From contig NZ_RFFN01000001.1 in NCBI RefSeq assembly GCF_003696315.1, positions 727,679-791,678 of the forward strand: DNA of 64,000 nucleotides, in the 5' to 3' direction. The DNA is from Pseudomonas songnenensis (GTDB taxonomy: Bacteria; Pseudomonadota; Gammaproteobacteria; Pseudomonadales; Pseudomonadaceae). Position numbers and translations under genes: made by a program. Below the pieces are notes generated by a model, which did no database searches, was not told the DNA's origin, and saw only the letters and a program-made list of their open reading frames with translations. Positions 42,565-52,137 of the stretch are shown here, piece after piece (position 1 is the stretch's first letter; each line of letters starts with the position of its first letter).

Positions 42565-44247
42565 ATGAGCAATGTTGGTAAACCTATCCTGGCTGGCCTG
42601 ATCGCCGGCCTATCGTTGCTTGGTCTGGCAGTCGCCCAGGCTGCTGCCCCAGAGATGACCGCCGAAGAGAAAGAAGCGGCCAAGCAGATCTATTTCGAAC
42701 GCTGTGCCGGTTGCCACGGCGTTCTGCGTAAAGGAGCCACGGGCAAGAATCTCGAACCGCACTGGAGCAAGACCGATGCGGATGGCAAGAAGACCGAGGG
42801 CGGCACCCTCAATCTGGGCACCAAGCGCCTGGAGAACATCATCGCCTATGGCACCGAGGGCGGGATGGTCAACTATGACGACATCCTGACCAAGGAAGAA
42901 ATCAACATGATGGCGCGCTACATCCAGAACACACCGGATGTGCCGCCAGAGTTCTCCCTGCAGGACATGAAGGACAGCTGGAAACTCATCGTTCCGGTTG
43001 ATCAGCGTCCGAAGAAGCAGATGAACAAGATCAACCTGAAGAACGTCTTCGCCATCACCCTGCGCGATGCCGGCAAGCTGGCGCTGGTGGACGGCGACAC
43101 CCATACCATCTGGAAGGTGCTGGACACCGGCTACGCGGTGCACATCTCGCGTCTCTCGGCTTCCGGGCGTTATGTCTACACGGTGGGCCGAGATGGTCTG
43201 ACCACCATCATCGACATGTGGTACGAGGAGCCGACCACCGTCGCCACCGTGCGCCTGGGTTCCGATGCCCGTTCCGTGGACACCTCCAAGTTCAAGGGCT
43301 ACGAGGACAAGTACCTGATCGGTGGCACCTACTGGCCGCCGCAGTACTCGATCATGGATGGCGAGACCCTGGAGCCGATCAAGGTCGTTTCTACCCGCGG
43401 TCAGACCGTCGACGGCGAATACCATCCCGAGCCGCGCGTGGCGTCCATCGTCGCCTCGCACATCAAGCCGGAGTGGGTGGTCAACGTGAAGGAAACCGGG
43501 CAGATCATCCTGGTTGACTACACCGACCTGAAGAACCTCAAGACCACCACCATCGAGTCGGCCAAGTTCCTTCACGACGGCGGCTGGGACTACTCCAAGC
43601 GCTACTTCATGGTTGCTGCCAACGCCTCCAACAAGGTTGCTGCGGTCGATACCAAGACCGGCAAGCTGGCCGCACTGGTCGACACCGCGAAGATCCCGCA
43701 CCCGGGTCGCGGCGCCAACTTCATCCACCCGCAGTTCGGTCCGGTCTGGACTACCGGTCACTTGGGTGATGACGTGGTCTCGCTGATCTCCACCGCATCC
43801 GATGATCCGAAGTACGCCAAGTACAAGGAGCACAACTGGAAGGTGGTGCAGGAACTGAAGATGCCGGGTGCCGGCAACCTGTTCGTCAAGACCCATCCGA
43901 AGTCGAAGAACCTCTGGGCCGATGCGCCGATGAACCCCGAGCGGGAAGTCGCCGAGTCCGTCTACGTCTACGACCTGGCCGATTTGAGCAAGGAGCCCAA
44001 GCGTCTCGACGTCGCCAAGGACTCCGGTCTGCCGGAAAGCAAGGCGATCCGTCGCGCGACCCACCCCGAGTACAACGAGGCGGGTAACGAGGTGTGGATC
44101 TCCCTGTGGGGTGGCAAGACCGACCAGTCCGCGATCGTGATCTACGACGACAAGACCCTGAAGCTGAAGAAGGTGATCACCGACCCGGCAATCGTCACGC
44201 CGACCGGCAAGTTCAACGTCTTCAACACCATGTACGACGTGTACTAA
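42565..44247 (+). CDS. nirS: Cytochrome cd1 nitrite reductase NirS
   Basis: A 560-residue periplasmic enzyme that reduces nitrite to NO. It has a signal peptide (ending near QAAAPE), a cytochrome c domain with heme c motif CAGCHG (Cys47-His51), and the eight-bladed d1 propeller, with landmarks GYAVHISRLSASGRYVYTVGRDG, the His in VASIVASHIKPEW and RGANFIHPQFGPVWTTGHLG carrying active-site His. It is first in nirSTB, started by AGGAGAGAAGG-type ribosome site, and followed by a strong hairpin. Confidence 0.98.
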   Translation: MSNVGKPILAGLIAGLSLLGLAVAQAAAPEMTAEEKEAAKQIYFERCAGCHGVLRKGATGKNLEPHWSKTDADGKKTEGGTLNLGTKRLENIIAYGTEGGMVNYDDILTKEEINMMARYIQNTPDVPPEFSLQDMKDSWKLIVPVDQRPKKQMNKINLKNVFAITLRDAGKLALVDGDTHTIWKVLDTGYAVHISRLSASGRYVYTVGRDGLTTIIDMWYEEPTTVATVRLGSDARSVDTSKFKGYEDKYLIGGTYWPPQYSIMDGETLEPIKVVSTRGQTVDGEYHPEPRVASIVASHIKPEWVVNVKETGQIILVDYTDLKNLKTTTIESAKFLHDGGWDYSKRYFMVAANASNKVAAVDTKTGKLAALVDTAKIPHPGRGANFIHPQFGPVWTTGHLGDDVVSLISTASDDPKYAKYKEHNWKVVQELKMPGAGNLFVKTHPKSKNLWADAPMNPEREVAESVYVYDLADLSKEPKRLDVAKDSGLPESKAIRRATHPEYNEAGNEVWISLWGGKTDQSAIVIYDDKTLKLKKVITDPAIVTPTGKFNVFNTMYDVY

Positions 44248-44272
44248 TCCGCCCGAGGATTGCCTGTTAACA

Positions 44273-44295
44273 CCCACCGCGCCTGGCGCGGTGGG
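44273..44295 (+). terminator. Strong hairpin between nirS and nirT
   Basis: CCCACCGCGCC pairs with GGCGCGGTGGG over a very short loop. It has no T-run. It probably stabilises a nirS-only transcript end and lowers, rather than blocks, nirTB expression. Confidence 0.6.
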
Positions 44296-44316
44296 CCTGG
44301 CAAGGGAACAGATTCC

Positions 44317-44922
44317 ATGACAGATCAAGACGGCAACAAGCAAAAGAAGGGCGGCATCCTTGCGCTACTGCGGCGGCCGAGCACGCGCTATTCGCTCGGC
44401 GGCATTCTGGTGGTGGGCATTGTTACCGGGATCATCTTCTGGGGCGGCTTCAATACCGCGCTGGAGGCCACCAACACCGAGACATTCTGCATTTCCTGTC
44501 ATGAGATGGGCGATAACGTCTACCCCGAGTACAAGGAAACCATTCACTACGCCAACCGCACCGGCGTGCGCGCCACCTGCCCGGACTGCCATGTGCCGCG
44601 CGACTGGACGCACAAGATGGTGCGCAAGGTCGAGGCCTCCAAGGAGCTGTGGGGCAAGATCGTCGGCACCATCGACACGGCCGAGAAATTCGAAGCCAAG
44701 CGCCTGACCCTGGCGCGTCGCGAATGGTCGCGGATGAGGGCATCCGACTCACGCGAATGCCGTAACTGCCACAGCCTGGAAAGCATGAGCTCCGATATGC
44801 AAAAGCAGCGTGCCCGCAAGCAACACGAGATGGCGCGCGAAGACAACCTGACCTGCATCGCTTGCCACAAGGGCATCGCACACCATCTGCCCGAAGGTAT
44901 GACCGAAGAAGACGAAGACTGA
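44317..44922 (+). CDS. nirT: Tetraheme membrane cytochrome NirT (NapC/NirT family)
   Basis: A 201-residue quinol dehydrogenase that passes electrons to periplasmic carriers. An N-terminal anchor helix (about 25-48) is followed by four heme motifs: CISCH (58-62), CPDCH (88-92), CRNCH (148-152) and CIACH (180-184). The family member here is specialised for nitrite respiration, feeding NirB and NirM. The start at 44317 follows AAGGGAA. It is second in nirSTB. Confidence 0.96.
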   Translation: MTDQDGNKQKKGGILALLRRPSTRYSLGGILVVGIVTGIIFWGGFNTALEATNTETFCISCHEMGDNVYPEYKETIHYANRTGVRATCPDCHVPRDWTHKMVRKVEASKELWGKIVGTIDTAEKFEAKRLTLARREWSRMRASDSRECRNCHSLESMSSDMQKQRARKQHEMAREDNLTCIACHKGIAHHLPEGMTEEDED

Positions 44923-44971
44923 CCTACGGTCCTGGCGGGCCAGCCACACCATCGATGATGAGGAACCGATT

Positions 44972-45847
44972 ATGAAAAAGACTCTGATCGCCAGTGCAGT
45001 GGGGGCGGTAATCGCCTTCGGTGCACAGAGTGCTATGGCCGCCGCGCCTGCCGACTGGAATTCGGTGGCTGCGACCGATGTCACCCTGTTCTACCCGGGC
45101 GTATCGCCGGTGGAATGGATCACCAAGGGTACCGAGCACGGCGGTGCGCGCGCCCTGAAGAAAGGCGAGACCTGTGCGGGCTGCCACTCCGAGGAAGCCG
45201 GTGACATGGGTGCCAAGATGGCCAGCGGCAAGAAGCTCGAGCCCAGCCCGATCGCCGGCAAGGCGCCGTTCATCAATGCCAAGGTCCAGGCCGCCAATGA
45301 CGGCGAGAACCTCTACCTGCGCTTCACCTGGAAGCAGCCGGCTGCCTCCGGCGCAGCGCCGATGGACGCCGATAACCCGGTGAAGATCGCCTACATGCTC
45401 GAAGGCGGCTCCAAGGTCGAGCTGGCCGAGGCGGGCGGCTGCTGGGGGAGCTGCCATGGCGATGCGCGCACCATGCCCGGTGCCGCGGACACCAAGACCA
45501 AGTACGTCAAGGACGGTTCGCTGGCCAACGGCGTGTACTACGACCTGAACCAGTGGCGCAGCGGCGAGAACAAGGCCTTCGATGGCTACGTCGCTACCGA
45601 GCGGGTGATGGAAGGTGGTCAGGCGCTGGTCGATGCCCAGGGGCAGCTCGACGGGGATACCTGGTCCGTGGTGTTCACCCGCAAGTTCGCCGGCGGCGAA
45701 GGCGACGTGACGCTGGCTCCGGGCAACCTCTACAACTTCGGCTTTGCCATCCACGATGACAGTGCCACTGGTCGCTACCACCACGTGTCGCTCGGCTACA
45801 CGCTGGGTATCGACGCCCAGGGCGACATCACTGCCGCCAAGCAGTAA
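44972..45847 (+). CDS. nirB: Periplasmic diheme cytochrome c-552 NirB
   Basis: A 291-residue secreted cytochrome with signal peptide MKKTLIASAV to AMAAAP. The first heme motif is CAGCH (Cys68-His72). The second candidate reads CWGSCH (Cys157-Cys161-His162), which has three rather than two residues between the cysteines. The region after it resembles the ethylbenzene dehydrogenase heme-binding fold. It carries electrons in nitrite respiration and follows nirT by 49 bases. Note that this is unrelated to siroheme NADH nitrite reductase, also called NirB. Confidence 0.93.
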   Translation: MKKTLIASAVGAVIAFGAQSAMAAAPADWNSVAATDVTLFYPGVSPVEWITKGTEHGGARALKKGETCAGCHSEEAGDMGAKMASGKKLEPSPIAGKAPFINAKVQAANDGENLYLRFTWKQPAASGAAPMDADNPVKIAYMLEGGSKVELAEAGGCWGSCHGDARTMPGAADTKTKYVKDGSLANGVYYDLNQWRSGENKAFDGYVATERVMEGGQALVDAQGQLDGDTWSVVFTRKFAGGEGDVTLAPGNLYNFGFAIHDDSATGRYHHVSLGYTLGIDAQGDITAAKQ

Positions 45848-45863
45848 CCAGGCGAGAGGCAAC

Positions 45864-45884
45864 GGGCCGGCATGATGCCGGCCC
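45864..45884 (+). terminator. Hairpin after nirB
   Basis: GGGCCGGCAT pairs with ATGCCGGCCC over a minimal loop, 17 bases after the stop of nirB. Only short T content follows, so termination strength is uncertain, but it marks the end of nirSTB. Confidence 0.5.
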
Positions 45885-45940
45885 TGTGCGTTCCGGCCGC
45901 CGACCAACGGCAGGCAGCGGCAGCGCGCCGGAGGAACGAT

Positions 45941-45954
45941 TTGATTGCAGTCAA
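45941..45954 (+). promoter_or_regulatory. FNR/DNR box of the nirM operon, with a long leader
   Basis: TTGATTGCAGTCAA, one mismatch from consensus. A class II start would fall near 45989, leaving a leader of about 177 bases before nirM at 46166. The leader contains an inverted repeat (TGCTCAG at 46090 with CTGAGCA at 46107) and a 40-codon frame (46038-46160) that is not called as a gene. This box and leader, with the hairpin above, account for the 318 bases between nirB and nirM. Confidence 0.82.
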
Positions 45955-46165
45955 GGAAGCGCTGCAGCGGCTCATTCATCCTGAGCTTGCCCGCACCGGT
46001 TGCGACGCAGCCGTTTGAGGTCCGGAACCCACAAACAATGACCAAGGACAAAAGGTTGCCTAGCACAAGCGGTAAATTTACCGTGCACTTGCTCAGTGCG
46101 TTTTTGCTGAGCACCCTTTGGGTGGGCGGTAACGTTCACCCCTTTAGCCTTGAGGAATAGTTCTA

Positions 46166-46480
46166 ATGAAGAAAATCCTTATCCCGATGCTCGCCCTTGG
46201 TGGCGCGCTGACCCTGCAGCCGGCCCTGGCTCAGGACGGTGAAGCGCTGTTCAAGAGCAAGCCCTGCGCGGCCTGCCACAGCGTCGACACCAAGATGGTT
46301 GGCCCGGCTCTGAAAGAAGTCGCAGCCAAGAACGCGGGCGTCGAAGGCGCCGCCGACACCCTGGCCCAGCACATCAAGAATGGCAGCCAAGGCGTTTGGG
46401 GTCCGATCCCGATGCCGCCAAACCCAGTTACCGAAGAGGAAGCCAAGACCCTCGCCGAGTGGGTTCTTAGCCTCAAGTAA
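46166..46480 (+). CDS. nirM: Cytochrome c-551 NirM
   Basis: A 104-residue precursor of the small periplasmic carrier that donates electrons to NirS. Signal peptide ends at PALAQD, leaving 82 residues, the classical size. The heme motif is CAACH (34-38), and the axial Met lies in PIPMPPNP. It is first in nirMCFDLGH and the start follows TTGAGGAA. Confidence 0.97.
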   Translation: MKKILIPMLALGGALTLQPALAQDGEALFKSKPCAACHSVDTKMVGPALKEVAAKNAGVEGAADTLAQHIKNGSQGVWGPIPMPPNPVTEEEAKTLAEWVLSLK

Positions 46481-46498
46481 GTCGCCCCGGAGGACGCC

Positions 46499-46840
46499 AT
46501 GACAGTTGCCCGACACGCCGTTTCACGTCTGGGGCTGGCCCTGGCGTCCTTTCTCCTGATTCCTCTTTCCCTGGCCGCAGCGCCCGCTGCCGAGCGCCAG
46601 GCGAAGCTCGACCATCTGTTACTTCAGGACTGTGGCTCCTGCCATGGCCTGCGCATGACTGGCGGCCTCGGCCCCGCGCTGACCCGCGAGGCGCTCGCCG
46701 GCAAACCCCGTGACAGCCTGATCGCTACCGTTACCCACGGCCGCCCCGGCACCGCCATGCCTGGCTGGAATGCGCTGCTCGACGAGCAGGACATCGCCTG
46801 GCTGGTCGACCGCCTTCTCGAAGGATATCCCAAACCATGA
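46499..46840 (+). CDS. nirC: c-type cytochrome NirC
   Basis: A 113-residue periplasmic monoheme cytochrome with signal peptide ending at SLAAAP and heme motif CGSCH (45-49); the axial Met is probably in GTAMPGW. NirC can donate electrons to NirS and supports heme d1 maturation. It follows nirM by 18 bases with a CGGAGGA ribosome site and overlaps nirF by four bases. Confidence 0.94.
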   Translation: MTVARHAVSRLGLALASFLLIPLSLAAAPAAERQAKLDHLLLQDCGSCHGLRMTGGLGPALTREALAGKPRDSLIATVTHGRPGTAMPGWNALLDEQDIAWLVDRLLEGYPKP

Positions 46841-48012
46841 TTCGTCCTTTCCTGCTGCTGGCTGCGGCCGGCCTGCTTGCGGCCTGCGCACAGCAACCGC
46901 TGCGCGGTACCGGTGACCTGGGCGTGGTGGTGGAACGCGCCACCGGCAGCCTGCAGATCATCGAGAGCACCAACCAGAGCCAGCTGGCCCGTGTCGACGG
47001 ACTGGGCGATCTGTCCCACGCCTCGGTGGTGTTCTCCCGTGATCAGCGTTACGCCTACGTGTTCGGCCGCGATGGCGGGCTGACCAAGGTCGACCTGCTG
47101 CGCCAGCGCATCGATCGCCGGGTGATCCAGGGTGGCAACAGCATCGGCGGCGCAATCAGTCAGGACGGCACGCTGATCGCGGTCGGCAACTACGAGCCGG
47201 GCGGGGTCAAGGTGTTCGACGCCAATACCCTGGAGCTGGTGGCCGACATTCCCGCCACGCCGCTGGCCGATGGCAGCCGCAATGCCCGCGTCGTCGGCGT
47301 GATCGACGTACCCGGTCGGCGCTTCATCTACAGCCTGTTCGACACCGACGAAACCTGGCTGCTGGATTTCAGCCAGGGCAACGAGCCGCAGATCACCCGT
47401 TTCGAGGGTATCGGCCGCCAGCCCTACGATGCCCTGCTGACGCCGGAGGGCCGCTACTACATCGCCGGCCTGTTCGGCGAGGATGGCATGGCCAAGATCG
47501 ACCTCTGGCATCCCGAGCGGGGCGTCGAGCGCATTCTCGATGGCTACGGTCGCGGCCAGCAGAAACTGCCGGTGTACAAGATGCCGCATCTGGAAGGCTG
47601 GACCGTGGCCGGCAACCAGACCTTCGTGCCCGCGGTCGGCCAGCACCGGGTGCTGGTGATGGACTCGCAGAATTGGCAGCAGACCGCGGCCATCGATGTT
47701 GCCGGTCAGCCGATCTTCGTCATGGCGCGACCGGACGCGCGGCAGATCTGGGTCAACTTCGCCCATCCCGACAACGGCAAGGTGCAGGTCATCGACAGCG
47801 AGACCCACGAGATCATCGCCGATCTGGAACCGGGCCCGGCCGTGCTGCACATGGAGTTCACCGCCCGCGGCGACCAGCTCTGGCTGTCGGTGCGCGATGG
47901 CGAGGAAATCCAGGTCTGGGATCCCTATACCCTGAAGCTGCTCAAGCGACTGCCGGCGCACAGTCCGAGCGGCATCTTCTTCAGCAGCCGCGCCCACGAG
48001 ACGGGGTTGTGA
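46837..48012 (+). CDS. nirF: Heme d1 biosynthesis lipoprotein NirF
   Basis: A 391-residue periplasmic d1-propeller protein with lipobox LAAC (Cys17), so it is anchored as a lipoprotein. It lacks the cytochrome c domain found in NirN and NirS. Blade sequences such as ASVVFSRDQRYAYVFGRDGG and GAISQDGTLIAVGNYEPGG match the family. NirF acts late in heme d1 synthesis, before NirN. Start overlaps nirC (ATGA). Confidence 0.95.
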   Translation: MIRPFLLLAAAGLLAACAQQPLRGTGDLGVVVERATGSLQIIESTNQSQLARVDGLGDLSHASVVFSRDQRYAYVFGRDGGLTKVDLLRQRIDRRVIQGGNSIGGAISQDGTLIAVGNYEPGGVKVFDANTLELVADIPATPLADGSRNARVVGVIDVPGRRFIYSLFDTDETWLLDFSQGNEPQITRFEGIGRQPYDALLTPEGRYYIAGLFGEDGMAKIDLWHPERGVERILDGYGRGQQKLPVYKMPHLEGWTVAGNQTFVPAVGQHRVLVMDSQNWQQTAAIDVAGQPIFVMARPDARQIWVNFAHPDNGKVQVIDSETHEIIADLEPGPAVLHMEFTARGDQLWLSVRDGEEIQVWDPYTLKLLKRLPAHSPSGIFFSSRAHETGL

Positions 48013-48013
48013 C

Positions 48014-48472
48014 ATGCATATCGACGCACTCAGCCGCCGCCTGATCGACCGCTACCAGCATGGCATGCCGCTGTGTGCCGAACCCTACCGCGCTATGGCC
48101 GAAGAGCTTGGCTGTAGCGAGGACGAGGTGCTCGCCTGTCTTGGACAGCTGCAGGAGGGCGGTGGCCTGTCGCGCATCGGCCCGGTGTTCGAACACAGCC
48201 GTGCCGGCGCCAGCACCCTGGTCGCGCTGGCCGTGCCCGAGGCGCGCCTGGAGCAGGTTGCAGCGCGCATCAACGGCTTTCCCGAGGTCAATCACAACTA
48301 CCTGCGCGAGCATCGCTACAACCTCTGGTTCGTGCTGACCGGGCCGGATCGCCCGCACATCGACCGGCTGCTGGCCGAGATCGAAGCCGACACCGGGCTC
48401 ACCCCGCTCGACCTGCCGATGCTGCACGCCTTTCGTATCGACCTTGGCTTTCCGCTGGGAGACCCGTCATGA
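48014..48472 (+). CDS. nirD: Siroheme decarboxylase subunit NirD
   Basis: A 152-residue protein of the Lrp/AsnC-like NirDLGH group that decarboxylates siroheme to didecarboxysiroheme, a heme d1 intermediate. It has the family N-terminal helix-turn-helix-like part ([13 protein letters not shown]) and the C-terminal [20 protein letters not shown] motif with conserved His residues. It starts one base after the nirF stop and overlaps nirL. Confidence 0.94.
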   Translation: MHIDALSRRLIDRYQHGMPLCAEPYRAMAEELGCSEDEVLACLGQLQEGGGLSRIGPVFEHSRAGASTLVALAVPEARLEQVAARINGFPEVNHNYLREHRYNLWFVLTGPDRPHIDRLLAEIEADTGLTPLDLPMLHAFRIDLGFPLGDPS

Positions 48473-48981
48473 CCGGTTGCCTCAACGACCTGCAGGCGCT
48501 ACAGCTGCGTCGGCTGCTCGAGGGCGGCCTGCCGCTGGCTGCACGCCCGTATCAGCGACTCGCCGAGCAGATCGGCAGCGTCGAGGAGCGCGTGCTGGAG
48601 CAGATCCAGCGCTGGCAGGAGGAAGGACTGTTCCGTCGCGTCGGCCTGGTACTCAAGCATCGCGCGCTGGGTTTTCGCGCCAACGCCATGCTGGTGATGG
48701 ATATCCCGGATGCGCAGGTCGAGGAGGTCGGGCGGCGCCTTGGCCAGGCGGCCGGGGTCAATCTCTGTTATCAGCGCCCGCGGCGTTTGCCGCATTGGCC
48801 CTACAACCTGTTCTGCATGGTGCATGGGCGCGAGCGCGAGCAGGTCTGCCAGCTGATCGGGCGCCTGCTGGCCGACAACGGCCTGAGCAATGTGCCGCAC
48901 CAGCTGCTGTTCAGCACGCGGGCGTTCAAGCAGTGCGGCGGTCGCTTTGCACCACCGTTGGTGGAGACCGCCAATGGATGA
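48469..48981 (+). CDS. nirL: Siroheme decarboxylase subunit NirL
   Basis: A 170-residue member of the NirDLGH set. The motif here is [25 protein letters not shown], in which Cys-Tyr replaces the His-Asn pair of NirD and NirG; NirL and NirH share this second type. It probably pairs with NirD or NirG in the decarboxylase complex. It overlaps nirD by four bases and nirG by eight. Confidence 0.92.
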   Translation: MTGCLNDLQALQLRRLLEGGLPLAARPYQRLAEQIGSVEERVLEQIQRWQEEGLFRRVGLVLKHRALGFRANAMLVMDIPDAQVEEVGRRLGQAAGVNLCYQRPRRLPHWPYNLFCMVHGREREQVCQLIGRLLADNGLSNVPHQLLFSTRAFKQCGGRFAPPLVETANG

Positions 48982-49417
48982 GCTCGACCGCCAATTGATC
49001 AATCGCCTGCAACACGGCCTGCCGCTGGTGCGTCATCCCTGGGAAGCCCTTGCCGAGGAGCTTGGCAGCACGTCCGAGGCCCTGCGCGAGCGGGTTCAGG
49101 CCTTGCTCGAGGATGGCACGCTGACCCGCTTCGGACCGATGTTCGATATCGACCGTCTCGGCGGTGCCTTTACCCTGGCTGCGTTATCCGTACCCGAGGA
49201 GCGCTTCGACGAGGTCGCCGCGCAACTCACGGCGATGCCAGAGGTTGCGCACAACTATCGCCGTGAGCACTGCTGGAACATGTGGTTCGTGCTCGGCTGC
49301 GAAACCCCGCAGGGCATTGCCGAGAGCATTGCGCGCATCGAGGCCGAAACCGGCCTGGCGGTGCTGAATCTGCCGAAAGAGGAAACCTTCCATGTCGGTT
49401 TGCACTTCCCCGTCTGA
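48974..49417 (+). CDS. nirG: Siroheme decarboxylase subunit NirG
   Basis: A 147-residue NirD-type subunit with [18 protein letters not shown] at the N-terminus and [19 protein letters not shown] near the C-terminus. The start at 48974 (MDELDRQ) is the family start; the longer open frame is antisense or out-of-frame to nirL. It overlaps nirH by 26 bases. Confidence 0.92.
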   Translation: MDELDRQLINRLQHGLPLVRHPWEALAEELGSTSEALRERVQALLEDGTLTRFGPMFDIDRLGGAFTLAALSVPEERFDEVAAQLTAMPEVAHNYRREHCWNMWFVLGCETPQGIAESIARIEAETGLAVLNLPKEETFHVGLHFPV

Positions 49418-49898
49418 TGAAGGCCTGACCCGCCGCCTGATCGAGCTGACCGAGGCCGGATTGCCGCTGGTGGCCGATCCGTGGGCCTGGCTTGCCGAGG
49501 AGCTGGGGATCGATGTCGACGAGACGCTGGCGCTGCTGCAGCGCCTGCAGGCCGCTGGCGCGATCCGGCGGATTGCAGCGATACCCAACCACTACCGCCT
49601 CGGCTATCGGCACAACGGCATGACCGTGTGGGACGTCGATGATGGCGAAATCGCGCGCCTGGGGGCGCTGATCGGTGCGCAGCCCTTCGTCAGCCATTGC
49701 TATCGCCGCCCGCGCCAGGAAGGCTGGCCGTACAACCTGTTCGCCATGGTGCACGGGCGCGACGCCAGTGATATCGAGGCCTACCGCAACCAGATCCGCG
49801 CGTTGCTGGGCAGTGCCTGCCGGGCGAACGAGATGCTGGTATCCAGCCGCATCCTGAAGAAGACCGGCCTGCGCCTGGCGGGCCAGCGCCGGGCCTGA
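49392..49898 (+). CDS. nirH: Siroheme decarboxylase subunit NirH
   Basis: A 168-residue NirL-type subunit with FVSHCYRRPRQEGWPYNLFAMVHG as signature. It closes the nirMCFDLGH operon. With nirE, nirJ and nirN on the opposite strand, the window carries every dedicated heme d1 gene known for pseudomonads. Confidence 0.92.
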   Translation: MSVCTSPSDEGLTRRLIELTEAGLPLVADPWAWLAEELGIDVDETLALLQRLQAAGAIRRIAAIPNHYRLGYRHNGMTVWDVDDGEIARLGALIGAQPFVSHCYRRPRQEGWPYNLFAMVHGRDASDIEAYRNQIRALLGSACRANEMLVSSRILKKTGLRLAGQRRA

Positions 49899-50077
49899 TT
49901 GCCGTCAGCCGCCCGGCTGCACTTGCGCGCCCTGGTGTGGGTGCCGATAAAACCCATCGCAGCAGCGGAAAAGGGGCCGGTGCAAACCGCCCGGAACGCT
50001 GCAGCCCTTGCCCTGCAAGGCTTTGCGCCCTCCCTTCCATCCCCTCATAAAGCCCTACTGCCACGTTCGGGTTTTTC

Positions 50078-50091
50078 TTGATTGCCATCAA
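50078..50091 (+). promoter_or_regulatory. FNR/DNR box of norCB
   Basis: TTGATTGCCATCAA, a perfect TTGAT-N4-ATCAA match. The centre is 41.5 bases before about 50126 and TTAAAC at 50114 fits a -10. norC starts at 50149. Confidence 0.9.
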
Positions 50092-50148
50092 GCAGGTTTC
50101 GATAGGCGCCTTCTTAAACTGGCCACGCCAAGCCATGAGGAGGCGACC

Positions 50149-52055
<1,907 letters not shown>

Positions 52056-52077
52056 GACGAGTTGCAATGAGTATCGA

Positions 52078-52113
52078 CGGCCCGGCTGGTAACAGCGGGC
52101 CGTTTTGCTTTTT
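52078..52113 (+). terminator. Intrinsic terminator between norB and norD
   Basis: CGGCCCG pairs with CGGGCCG, extended by CTG/CAG with one bulge, followed by TTTTGCTTTTT. It lies 22 bases after norB and 24 before norD, so norD should get less transcript than norCB. Confidence 0.75.
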
Positions 52114-52137
52114 CAGTGCCAGTACGGAGTAACCGCC

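Noticed and set aside
45945..46160. A 71-codon frame in the nirM leader
   Set aside because: It would begin with TTG inside the FNR box and shows no recognised family. The shorter 40-codon part is kept only as a finding about the leader.
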